Of a DNA stretch of 64,000 nt, positions 9,727 through 20,113 are shown piece after piece (position 1 is the stretch's first letter; each line of letters opens with the position of its first letter). The DNA is from Maniola hyperantus. Lineage: Eukaryota; Arthropoda; Insecta; Lepidoptera; Nymphalidae. The translations under genes and the position numbers were made by a program. Where the stretch lies: positions 7,437,465 through 7,501,464 of the forward strand of contig NC_048541.1 in NCBI RefSeq assembly GCF_902806685.2, given 5' to 3'. The notes under the pieces are model-generated. The model was not told where the DNA came from and searched no databases. It worked only from the letters and a program-made list of their open reading frames with translations.

Positions 9727-9900
9727 GCCCCCTAATTGTGTAGGAATAACATTTTCATCGTTATCGTAATCGTCAACAAATTCTGCCCTTTGATTGGCTG
9801 TGAAAAAATGTAAACAGCGAATCAACCAATTAATCAAAGGGCAGAATTTGTTGACAATTACGATAACGATGAATAAGTTTTTCTTACACAATCGGGGGGC
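9727..9900. mobile_element. Fold-back MITE with 41-bp arms
   Basis: The left arm (from tcatcgttatcgtaatcgtc, 9756) and the right arm (ending gacaattacgataacgatga, 9872) match over 41 bp with one C/T mismatch. The outer ends ccccctaattgtgtaggaa and ttcttacacaatcggggggc are a weaker outer pair. The spacer is 35 bp. No coding capacity. Confidence 0.8.
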
Positions 9901-10609
9901 AGTTCCTACTTCCTAGCAGAAGATCTATGCTCAGCACTGGATGTAGCTATCAGTTAAAGATGGCAAATTTTAGGTAGGTGCTTATTTCTATAGGTATAGT
10001 ATTTTGTCATTTTGGGGTCCGTAGTAAAACAAAGAACCCTTATCGTCCGTGTCTTCCGTTAGTCCATGTCTGTATCACACTGATATTTAGCTTATTATGT
10101 AAGTAGGTAAGTACCTACCTAGTGCTTATTATAAATTGATTACGTATATTTTTTTTATTTATTGCATCTGAGTAGGTACTATTTTAATTGAGCCAAATCA
10201 AGTAGATGGCCAAGTCAGGCGATAATTATCAGGCAACTGTAATGAAACTAACTTTCCGGGATGGAACGAATAGATCGGATTTTCTCTCGTTTATCTTTCT
10301 TAAACACCGGAATCGGCCAGGGATTTGGGAGATAATTACTTTTATACGGAATGAAATAGCTACCTACCTATCTTAGTAGGTAACTAGTTATAATCGTATT
10401 TCTTTGTATTGTGCGGGGTAATCAAGCTTTAATTTCGCTTGGTCAGTTTTGAGTTTATAGATATGGCGCCGATTCTGATTCTAAAATTAAGTTGCGCTCA
10501 GAATCAGTACTTACCGTTATTTAGGTAAATAAAATAGAGATAGCTTCTCAGAAATTCTTTTGAATAATATGTCTAGGAATACTTATACTTAGTTCTCTTT
10601 ATCTCAGAA
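9901..10609. other. Intergenic DNA
   Basis: AT-rich with many TAGGTACCTA runs. 10010-10075 (ggggtccgtagt, gaacccttatcgtccgtgtc) resembles the start of the repeat family complete at 48377-48665 and 54175-54567. No gene seen. Confidence 0.45.
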
Positions 10610-10785
10610 TGACTGGCCACACACTGTTGAGCCCGTTATGGAGAACTCTCAGGCATGCAGGTTTCCTCACGATATTTACCTTTAACTGTTTAAGCAAGTG
10701 ATATTCAATTGAAAAGTTAGACGTGCGTGATCGAATCCCCGGTATCCCGAAAGAAGGATTTCTTAACCATTAGGATATCACAGCC
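10610..10785 (-). mobile_element. SINE family S1, degraded copy
   Basis: The minus-strand order is tRNA-like head at the right (complement of ttcttaaccattaggatatc and cgtgatcgaatccccgg), then the body (complement of gcatgcaggtttcctcacga and ggagaactctcagg). The 3' part is missing. Confidence 0.75.
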
Positions 10786-11168
10786 TTGAAATATTATAAT
10801 AAAACTATGTTATTACCTTTTACATAATTTAGGTACCTAGGTCGGTATTTTTTCTAGGTTAACAGTATAGATATAGGTATGTACAGGTATAATAAATAGT
10901 CATCTGTAGCTGGGGCGAGCTTTAATTGGCCCAGTTTGGTTGGACAGTGATCTCGCCACTAAATAGAGATATGTGTAGGGTAATCCACTTTGATCCTTGG
11001 ATTCCCGGTGGCAAACCTTAAAATAAATGGCTCAATATAGTACTGTAGTTATAGTCCTAATAATATTATGAAGGTAGATATTATATTATGTACCTACCAT
11101 AGTAACTTTAGTCTTTTCCCATGAGAATATGTTATTGTGGGTAGGTACGTATACGTACTTTAGGGCCT
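10786..11168. other. Intergenic DNA
   Basis: AT-rich, with no gene and no clear repeat ends. Confidence 0.4.
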
Positions 11169-11625
11169 ATTATCATCATCATGATCAACCTGTCGCCGGC
11201 TCACTACAAAGCAGGTTTCCTCCTAGAGGGAGTAGGGGTTTGGCCACAGTCTACCACGTTGCCCAAGTGCGGATTGGCAGATTTCACACACCCTTGCGAA
11301 CATTATGGAGAACTCTCAAGCATGCAGGTTTCCTCACGATGTTTTCCTTCACCGTTAAAGCAAGTTATATGTAATTAGGCACATATTGTAGGACAGGTTG
11401 AGATGGCAATCGGTAACGGAACGCCCCGCACAGCCCCCGCGCTAATCCAGTGCGGGCGAGCGCTGGTTACGTGCGGGTGTGCGGGGCGTCCCCCGCTTCA
11501 TACCCCGATTACCATCTCAACCTTTCGCGGACCTCTGAAAAGAGAGGTGCGTGCCCGGGATCGAACCCCAGACCTCCAACTTGGAGGCGGACGTCCTAAC
11601 TAGGCTATCACCGCTTGTTAGGGCC
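11169..11625 (-). mobile_element. SINE family S1, near full length, split by a MITE
   Basis: tRNA-derived SINE in minus orientation. The head is at the right: B-box complement at gggatcgaacccc, A-box complement in cctaactaggctatcaccgc. The body follows (gcatgcaggtttcctcacga, ccaagtgcggattggcagat), and the 3' end has ATGATGATGATAA-type units (complement of ttatcatcatcatgatcaac). A copy of MITE family P (11390-11542) interrupts it between body and head. Confidence 0.85.
11390..11542. mobile_element. MITE family P, copy 2, nested in a SINE
   Basis: Arms ggacaggttgagatggcaat and attaccatctcaacctttcg are inverted repeats. The core has ccgcacagcccccgcg and gtgcgggtgtgcggggcgtc. S1 sequence lies on both sides, so this copy is younger than that SINE. 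Confidence 0.85.
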
Positions 11626-12284
11626 TATAACCACCACCTTTTTACAACTTTGCAAGACAGCTCGCTTGCGCTCGGCGACAGTCATGCTAAAGGATAAGAG
11701 CAATGAAGTCTTGGAGTGCGCTTGCCTAGAAGATGCCTTTCACTGTTACGTTAGAGGTACCTACCCAAGTCAACGTGGCAGAAACATGGACGCCAGGATA
11801 GGTCCGCCGCCGGACCTTAGCGGTTTGTATCAGAAATATACTCGTAGGTAGGTACTTCGATGATAAGAAACCTTTGAAACAAAATTTTAAAAACGTCATT
11901 TTCGCTTCGCTCGGTCAATTAGAAATCTCGTATACCTACCTAGTAGGCGCCTATAACTACGAGCTTAAAATCAACTAAAAAAAACAGTGCCACAATATTA
12001 GGTATAGTAGCTTAAAGGGCTTAGCAGTTTCTTCTAACTTCAAAGTAGTTGTAACAAGTTCTTCGAAAGAAAGTCGACTAAATTCGAAGCTGTCTAAGGT
12101 TAGTTAAAAGTAAAACCAATAATGAACTAAAAAACTTCTTTGAAAAAAGAAGAAAGTTAACTTAGTTCTTCAAGATTACCTACCTAGTGGGTGGAATCTA
12201 AGGAAAGCGAATAAAACAATACATTAGTAATCAATTACGTTGAACAAGACTTGTTCGAATTCGAAGCAACCTTTGAGAACTCAA
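11626..12284. other. Intergenic DNA
   Basis: No gene. An open frame at 11615-11851 has no recognisable domain and starts inside SINE sequence. 12050-12180 is rich in GAA/TTC (cttcgaaagaaag, cttctttgaaaaaagaagaa). Confidence 0.4.
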
Positions 12285-12340
12285 TACTCACTCTCAGGCA
12301 TGCAGGCGCACGATGTTTTCCTTCACCGATAAATGTAGGG
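12285..12340 (-). mobile_element. SINE family S1 fragment
   Basis: ctctcaggcatgcaggcgca and gatgttttccttcaccg match the S1 body only. Confidence 0.65.
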
Positions 12341-12870
12341 TAGGTAGATACTTATAAAATACATAGCAGAGTGGATAGAAGTCGTAAGTAGTTCGGCTAC
12401 AAATAAATATTTCCAACATACTTAACTATTAAAGCCATAAGCAGATTGCTAAATTGAGAGCGAGGCATCGTAACTTCCGGAAAAGAGATTGGAAATGCTG
12501 TGACTGTGTGGTGAATCAAAACTTTAATGTTATGTACATGTAGGTATCTACCACCGGGGGGAAGTCCCTTTGACAGTACATTGACCCTTTTATTTCAGCG
12601 TAAACCTAAACAAAAAGATTCGTATGGATTCGTACAAATATTTTATTTGTATGGATAATCCTAAAAGTGTTTTCGCTGCATTCAATGTGATGTTCTGGCA
12701 GAACTGCCGGACCGAACCCGGACGGATGGCAGCCGTATGTTCTGCCTTTATTCAGTTACCGTCTAGAGGTGTCAAATACAGGTTCATGTGTGTATCACAA
12801 TATTATCACGTGTTACAGACAAATATTTAATAATTATTAACGTTACATTATTTTGTTACAAAAAAAATTG
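12341..12870. other. Intergenic DNA
   Basis: AT-rich. The frame at 12624-12830 has no recognisable domain. No gene seen. Confidence 0.4.
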
Positions 12871-12874
12871 CTTG

Positions 12875-13190
12875 AACCGTGAGGCGCAAGCAGAAAAATG
12901 GGTGCAATCGATTTTCGACCTTATTGACATACGTCAGAAAACAGCATTTTAGCAATCTATGAATTATACTGAGCAAGAATATGACAAAAAACAACTTTCT
13001 CATAACCGTCAATAAGGTCGAGATTTGCTTGCACCGATTTCACCATGAGGCGCAAGCAGATAAATGGGTGCAAGCGATTTCCGACCTTATTGACATAGGG
13101 AACAACATTTTAACAATCTATGAATGATACCTACTGAACAAGAATATGACAAAAAACAACTTTCTCATAACCGTCAATAAGGTCGAGAAC
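12875..13190. repeat. Tandem pair of fold-back elements, period about 166 bp
   Basis: Two direct copies (12875-13040 and 13041-13190) share gaggcgcaagcaga, cgaccttattgacat and a 36-bp block beginning agaatatgacaaaaaacaac. Each copy has inverted ends: ggtgcaatcgattttcgacc at the left (12901) against ggtcgagatttgcttgcacc at the right (13016-13035). Copy 2 lacks the outer right arm. Confidence 0.8.
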
Positions 13191-13263
13191 TAGGGTATAG
13201 CTTGTATTTAACTCGATTGATTTAAATTTTAAATTTTACTCTTAATAGGTACCCAATCCATAC

Positions 13264-13426
13264 CTTCGCGACAGGTCGAAATGGCAATCGGGGAGGGAAT
13301 GCCCCGCACACCCGCACGGCCCCTGTGCTAACCCAGTGCGGGCGAGCGAGGGTGACGTGCGGGTGTGCGGGGTGTCACCCCCGCCTCATACCCCGATTGC
13401 CATCTCAACCTGTCGCGGAATACAGT
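13264..13426. mobile_element. MITE family P, copy 3
   Basis: Ends ttcgcgacaggtcgaaatgg and ccatctcaacctgtcgcgga are inverted repeats. The core gtgcgggcgagcgagggtga and gtgcgggtgtgcggggtgtc is one of the best preserved here. Confidence 0.85.
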
Positions 13427-14322
13427 ACCTAGTACCTACCTGTGTATGTAAAAATAAAAACAAGTAGAACGATAAAGCAATGTCAAGTAGATACCTACAA
13501 TACAATAGGTAGGTAAGTTTACCTAGTTACCTATAAAAAAATCTTTTTAGTAGGTAACTACTATATTTATTATCATACATTTCTACATATTTATTATCAT
13601 ACGAACTATAAAATGATGATGATGATTTCTAAAAAGAACAATACCACTTCACGTACCTAACCTATTACCTATAATACTTAAATGTATGATAATACCTACA
13701 CTTTGAAAAACATTTTCTCATACGATTTATAAAATGACGCAAGTATTTCCAAAAAGAACAAATCTACTATAATAGGTATTATTAACGCGCGACACAAATC
13801 TATCACAACACAAAAATGTACCTAATCTACATTATTTTGCCTAATCTACATTACAATTATTCGCATTAAATATTTATCGACACTCAAGTTCACAAATAAA
13901 TAAAACTGCATTCAAAATTTATTACGAAACAAACAAAATGATAAAAATACTAGCCGCATACTCGTATCATCACAGTCAACATGTAACAGGCCAATACGAA
14001 AATTCGATGTAATAATTATTCACCGTCGAATCGCGACGATATTTGTATTCAGCTGTACCTACCTAATATATTTTATTCTAATATCGTCTCTCGGTCGCGC
14101 CGCGCGCGGCGTATCAAAGATCGAACGCCTGAGTTATTTTTTAGGAAGGATTTTCTCAAATTTTCACTACTTATTATATATTGTATTCAATTTTGTTTTA
14201 ATCTAAAAACGAATATCTTGAATACATTTATATATTTAATAAATTTATTAGGTACATTATTTTTTGACACCTCTATTACCGTCGCGCCGCTCGCCTGATT
14301 CATCCTCAAGCTACAATTTTTT
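13427..14322. other. Intergenic DNA
   Basis: AT-rich with CCTA/TAGG runs. The similar blocks tttattatcatac (13567) and catacgaactataaaatga (13598), against catacgatttataaaatgac (13719), suggest an old local duplication. No gene seen. Confidence 0.4.
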
Positions 14323-14480
14323 TTAAATAAAAATAGCAAACAAACGAGCAGGCGGGTCATTTGATGTTAAGTAACTACCGCCGCCCATGAACATTTGCAG
14401 CACCAGAGGAACCGCAAATGCGTTGCCGGCCCTTCAGGAGTTTGTTGGTCTAATCCTTGAATAATCTAGTGGGAACACCG
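14323..14480. repeat. Interspersed repeat R2, copy 1
   Basis: gagcaggcgggtcatttgat, gttaagtaactaccgccgcc and ttgcagcaccagaggaaccg match the copy at 43470-43640. This is a very common lepidopteran repeat, probably a LINE 3' end; the class is not certain. Confidence 0.65.
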
Positions 14481-15025
14481 CCGAAGCTAGCTGGTTCTGC
14501 AGTTTGCATGTGGATGGAAATAAGGATCTGGCACAAAGGGCGGTCGAAGTGCACCAGGAACCCAGGTGACCCAGGTGGTGAGGGTGAAATCGCTTATTAT
14601 ACCTAAGTAGGTAGGTACAATTTTAGGTATATTTTGACTTTTGAGCGCATTATCTTGTGAAGTGTTGCTTGTGTTTCGATGATGTCGGGGCCGATTCTTC
14701 TTTCTTGAACGCCTTTGCGATGCCACTTCACTTGTTTTGGTTGTTTTGGGTGCTTGTGGTACTTGGTAATGAGTTCGACTTAATAATAAAACCCGCAAAT
14801 GGCGGTGCTATCCGACCTAATTAATATCCGACAGAAAAAAAACGGACAGGAATGAGATCCACCTCCTTTTTGGAAGTCGGTTAAAAAACGAAAGTTCCGA
14901 AAGATAGTAACAAGCAAGAGCGGCAACCTTAACTGGAAATTTGCGGTTGCTGTCTAAATAATAAATATAGATACCTACTAACACTGTCGTCGCGCGTTTT
15001 GTGTGCTTCAGGCCTTACAATTATC
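14481..15025. other. Intergenic DNA with a LINE-end motif
   Basis: 14845-14890 (gagatccacctcctttttgg, aagtcggttaaaaa) is a common lepidopteran LINE 3'-end motif. The frame at 14798-14487 on the minus strand is basic and low in complexity with no domain. No gene called. Confidence 0.4.
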
Positions 15026-15125
15026 CTTTGTTAATACAAATGAGGCAGCCGTGGCATGGCCAGCGCGGCAACCCCGTGCATCGTTTCTCTCTGCGTCCGT
15101 GAAATTGCATTAGCAACTCATTAGT
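15026..15125 (+). repeat. Interspersed repeat R3, copy 1
   Basis: gccgtggcatggccagcgcg and gcgtccgtgaaattgcatta, then gcaactcatta, match 15720-15810 in the same orientation 700 bp away. Confidence 0.65.
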
Positions 15126-15553
15126 GACGCCGATAAATGTGTCCCATTCGCCGTAATAATGAAGATACACATAGGTAATACTTATACCCTGTATATTTCT
15201 AGGAATTCTAGTTATCATATTATGTAAACCATGTAAAGATGTTGGTCTTGTGTCTGATCTTTCTCCGGTCGTGTCAGATTGCTGTCCCATCGAACTATGA
15301 AAGTAAGAGAATAAAACATACCTTTGTTTGCGCATACACTTGTGCATTTGTGGTAGTCCATACAGACGCCAGTGGAACTCAAACGAAAGATTTTTGCGCT
15401 GCTACGAAGTAACTTACAACGCACAAACTAGATGTCGCCACTGAAACTATAGAGCCTCATCGCGCCAACGAAGTTTTCTCTACGTACCTACAACTTTATT
15501 ATACAACTTTATACCTAACGTTTAACAATGCTTAGATTAGCTAGGTCCCCGGG
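15126..15553. other. Intergenic DNA
   Basis: AT-rich spacer between the two R3 copies. No gene seen. Confidence 0.4.
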
Positions 15554-15625
15554 TCCTCTAACCTTATGTCATTGAATCTTTGGCAAGTGCGATCCAAAGA
15601 TTCAATGACATACTTAAGGTTAGAG
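15554..15625. repeat. Short perfect hairpin
   Basis: tatgtcattgaatctttgg (15565-15583) is exactly complementary to ccaaagattcaatgacata (15594-15612), with a 10-base loop. The outer ctctaacctta and taaggttagag extend the stem past a 3-base bulge. Confidence 0.85.
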
Positions 15626-15714
15626 TTAAGACATTAAGAACTCTAATTCTGTGTTTATATAGTAAAAACGTATCTCACCGGTTGGCCTACGTAAAAGCTT
15701 TGTATATGTTAATA

Positions 15715-15812
15715 GAACCAGCATGCAGCCTGTGGCATGGCCTGCGGCGAGGACCGCATGCGTCGCTCGCTTCGCGTCCGTGAAATTGAATTAGCAACTC
15801 ATTACTACTTAT
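15715..15812 (+). repeat. Interspersed repeat R3, copy 2
   Basis: gcctgtggcatggcctgcgg and gcgtccgtgaaattgaatta, then gcaactcatta, match copy 1. Confidence 0.65.
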
Positions 15813-16523
15813 CTGGAACGCGATTCTGAATCGCGACAGTTGCCAATATAGGTTTAGAATCGTAGGCAAAGGTAGGTAGGCACACGGGCCAGCGACGCGT
15901 CGATCTACTCATGTGTCGCTACCGTGTCGCGATCACGGACTAGAGAAATGTCGCGATCTTTTTGTATCGCTGCAAAGAAACTGATGCCAGATTGATCGTC
16001 TAACAGCTGCCTAACACATCATTTAATAGATCTGATATCTATTTTGATGTGGGAAGATAATTACAATGGTATAATGTAGGAAGTAGTTTAAAATTCATAC
16101 TTAGGTATTAGGTTCGCCGTCGTCAACCGACTGCTTGACATGGACTTTGGCCCTCTTGTAGAGACTTCCACATTCCGCGCCTCGTCTTGCGCCGCCTAAA
16201 TTCAACATTTAACGACTCTTAATATCTTATATTTAATTTGTTGTTTGTTTCAATCAACCGGTTTGTGTACAAAATGGTTGATTAAAACCTAGAAACATGG
16301 TTTCACCGGCAGCGATAATTGGGTATAACTCACGTAATCACCCCAATCAAGACGTAGAGAGAAATCAAGCGTTAATTTATTTAGGTAGGTTCCTAATTTG
16401 TCTTGTATAAATTGGAACTGTTTATTTTTGACATTATTTTATTTGTTTCTCTCCGTAGGTTATTTGTTTCTATGTTTTATTCATTACTTATTACACTTAA
16501 CCTACCTAGTTGAAGGCATATTA
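15813..16523. other. Intergenic DNA
   Basis: 15890-15970 repeats tgtcgc and gcgatc words several times. No gene seen. Confidence 0.4.
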
Positions 16524-16756
16524 CTAGATGATGTTCGTAACTTCGTCCGCGTGGAAGTTTTTAAAAATCCCGTGGCAACTCTTTGAATTTCCGGGACAAA
16601 GTTAAGGTAGCTTATGTCCGTTCCAAATGTAAGCTAACTTTGTGCCGTCAAAATCGATGCCGTTAAGCGAACTGGATGGCCCTTGAAAACGTAGCAGATA
16701 CTGTTGGTCTGACAGACGCACTTTCACATTTATAAGGTACCTAATATTAGTATGGA
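16524..16756 (-). mobile_element. Helitron-like element family A, copy 1
   Basis: Read on the minus strand, it starts TCCATACTAATATTAGG and ends CTAG, with host A before and T after. This is the TC...CTRR, A|T insertion pattern of Helitrons. The body shows degraded ttccgggacaaa and aaatcccgtggcaactcttt. Non-coding. Confidence 0.75.
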
Positions 16757-18719
16757 TGAAATAAGTTTTCAAAATAATACTTATATCTACTTAGATAATT
16801 TCATGTTCATCGCGACCCTGTCGCGACGATGCCCCAGCCCCCAAGTTAATGTTGCGTGTAAAGTTATAGCCCAGTTTGAACTGCATGCGCTAACTTGGCT
16901 TGGTTATATTATGAGGTTTTACACAATTTCGAGTCACGCAGAGTTAGTTTAACCTAGAGCAATTTTGGTTTTATAGTTATTTATACTGCATTCATAAAAT
17001 ATAGTTTGCATTATATAAACAAAGTCGGTGTTATAAGAACCTACCTACTTTGTATATAATATATATTGATACTTGGATATATTAAGCATACCTACTTCTT
17101 ATTTCAGTTTGACCTTTTATTTAGGTACATATTTAAAAATACCTATCAACTTTCCATTTTTTGTTTTATGAAAGTGCAAGTTTTAAACTTAACAAATAAA
17201 TTACCTAAATTAAATGTATTTTTCGAAATGACTCCTAATAATCTTATTTATTTGCATGTCACCTACATTCAAAACATGCGTTTTATTTGTCGGCGTGTCT
17301 GTCTATTTATTCAGCCTATTTTTCGAAACGATTGGACCGATTTTGACTTTCGCAGCCGGGTAGAGAATCAGTCAGTCAGTCACCTTTCCTTTTATATATC
17401 TAGATTATTAGGATGGTGGCTAGGTATGTAATACGTACCAACATCAGACGGCTTGGCATTTGGCAGCTTACTGCAAGAGAGAGGAATTTACTAAAGAAGA
17501 AATAACTAACTTTGAAGTTGGCGAACTCAATCACTAAGAAAGCTAAACTTTCTACAATTGTTTTGTTTTATAGTGGATTCTAACACGTACTTCGAGATAC
17601 AATGGAAGTCTACGATGTTACATGGATGAAAGCACTAACTCCAACGATCTCGATATTGTTATTAAGTAAACTTAACTTGTAAAACTTTTAAACTTATTGT
17701 TGTGAACCCATTTATTTTATGTTGGTTTGGTCTAAGGATATTTTAAGATCCATGGGTATGTAGATACATATAGGTACCTACCTACTCTGATTTGTTTTTA
17801 ATTTTTATCTAGCTTGGCTCCTGCTCATATCTACTAGTACTTAGTGCTCTTATAATGCTTACCATCTAATCTTACTGAATGAAATAATTTAGCAATTTTA
17901 TTGCTGCATTTTTATAGTGGGATGACTAAATTTTAAAATAAAAACCCGAGATCATAGCGCCTTCTAAATCCAGCCTTAAGGTGATGATAAGTATCTACAA
18001 TAAATGCAATGCAAAAAACTACACAAAAATCGATCCAGTGCTTTTTGGACGTAGAGTACCTATTCTGTATTCTGAGCCTAATAGGTATTACACACAAATG
18101 TACACTTGGGACTCCGTTCCATCGTGGGTGAACAGTTAGATACTTGTACCTACCTATACATATATTTTAACTTGACAGAAGTAAATAAGGTGTGGTTTAA
18201 GTATTCCTGAAGTTTCTGTGAAGAGTATAAGTATATATTTTATCTGTTGAAATGCATATTAATTTCGGATGCAAAGTACCTAAGCAAACAATCGTATGAG
18301 CGGGCGTCATGTTTTACTGCCAAGACATAATCTCTTACACGACATTCGCATACATCAAACACAAAGCAGTTGCCAAAACTGTCTGCCTGAGTCTCGCACA
18401 ACTTACCAACTAAAACAATGTTGGCTACTTAAGGAACTTATCCAACAGAAATGACAAACTTCAATTTTCCCTGACTCTGTATGATATCAATTTCCTGTCT
18501 CAATAAATGTCTCTTAAATATCACAGTATAAGTCACGCAAATTGCTAATGCGCGTGGCCGGCATTTTAGTGACGTCGGCACTAGACTGAAGTTTCGAGCT
18601 GATGGTATATTTTTACATAAATATACGTCAAATGACGTCATTTCGATGTTAATGAGACATGGCTCCAGCGCAATAGTAATTTGCGGGACTTATTCCTATC
18701 ATCATTAACATAATCGTCA
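16757..18719. other. Long AT-rich stretch
   Basis: 17290-17408 (cggcgtgtctgtcta, cgattggaccgattttgact, cagtcagtcagtcacctt) is a worn Helitron-like family C relic. The frame at 17066-17431 is mostly Phe/Ile/Leu-rich and not convincing. No gene seen. Confidence 0.4.
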
Positions 18720-19372
18720 TAATAATAAATAATAATAATAATAAAAATATATTTATTTAAGAAAAAATATTTACAGGTTACACAAATTCAGGTATAATCA
18801 TAAACTCGAAGATTGAGTTTTTCCGTATACCGAAGCCGTTAACATTAGGTATCTACACGTCACACATATCTTATTAAAAGCTAAATAACAATACTTATAA
18901 CTAACAACATTGAACCAAATGTAGGATATTTTAAAAACGCAATTATTAAAATTATAAATGAATGTAGGTAGGCAAGTAAAAAGTTCGTTGCCGCAAAGCG
19001 GAGTACCTAGTTAGGGTGTAATTATCGTGCTACGAGCGTAAGACGCTCACTCACACTACTTCATGTATGGTATTTTAAATTCTGGTACAGGGTGATTATT
19101 TTATTTAAGTTTAATATTTAACTCTTATGATATACTTATCTCTTAATTATGTTGCTGATGTGTGATGGGTTTTAGTGAATGTTATTAGCAAGATTAGGTT
19201 ATTAATAAGTTTAGTTATTAGTATTCTTAGTAATTTAACATATATTACATAATAATTAGTAAGTTAAGTTATTAGTTTTATTAGTAAGTGTTAGTTGTGC
19301 ATGGTATTCTTTTAGTTTATAAGGTAGGTACTTATTTATAAATTTGATATTGATGACACGTTATTTTACATT

Positions 19373-20038
19373 TTAATTATTGTATTTCGAAATTATAATT
19401 TGTTGATAGTATTCTTTTAGTTTAAATTTTATATTTCTACGATTGATGATGTCGGTGAGTGACTTTGGAAGCTGGTTAATTAGGTTAGGTACGACGTAAG
19501 TTAATCTTCTTTTACCATATAAGTTGTTATATTTCGGTAATATGAGTTTAAGGTTGTCAATTCTTCGGGCTGAATATGGAATCTGCACTTTTCTTAAGTT
19601 TTCATTAAAATATTGTTCACGTAATAATGTCAGTTCTGTTTTTTCATGTACGGGTATTATTTTGCAGAAAGCAAATAGTTTACGGTAATCATCTTTGTAG
19701 GCTAATTTTATTTTGTTTGGAACTATTTGCTTTAGGATCCGCATTTGAAGTGCAAATATTTTATCAAGGTGAGTTTTGTACGTTCTTCCGTAGCTTGACA
19801 ATCCGTAGGATACAACTGATTCCGCCAGACATGTGTACAATAATAACAGTGTCTTATATGGTATTTTGTATTTTATTAGAGAAAATTTTGCTAGAATTCC
19901 TCTAAGCCTGTCGCACACATGGTTAACGTGATCTATCCAGTTGAGTCGATTGTCAATGACAAGCCCAAGGTATGTGTGCTTGTCAACTACGTCGATTGCA
20001 TCACAAGTACAAGGTGTCATATTATGATCGGTATTCAC
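19373..20038 (-). pseudogene. LINE-2 ORF2, C-terminal part after the in-frame stop
   Basis: 221 codons in the same frame as the upstream 738-codon part. They begin a little after TAA at 20114-20116; the codons between (IYISTSQNRSSYEPK and so on) are open. Motifs typical of the region after RT are visible: HTYLGLVIDNRLNWIDHV, LRGILAKFSLIKYKIP, VVSYGLSSYGRTYKTHL, and a basic tail. This is the thumb and C-terminal region of the same protein, not a separate gene; the ATG at 20038 is an internal Met. Confidence 0.85.
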
Positions 20039-20113
20039 ATGAAGGCAATGGTGATTATGTGCTATTAGTTTAGGCTCATACGAGCTTCTATTTTGGCTGG
20101 TGCTAATATATAT

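Noticed and set aside
11403..11603. GC-rich open frames over MITE P copies (also 3175-3378, 49341-49562)
   Set aside because: They coincide with the palindromic core and are not conserved between copies.
17066..17431. 121-codon plus-strand frame
   Set aside because: AT-driven composition, and its end runs into a Helitron family C relic.
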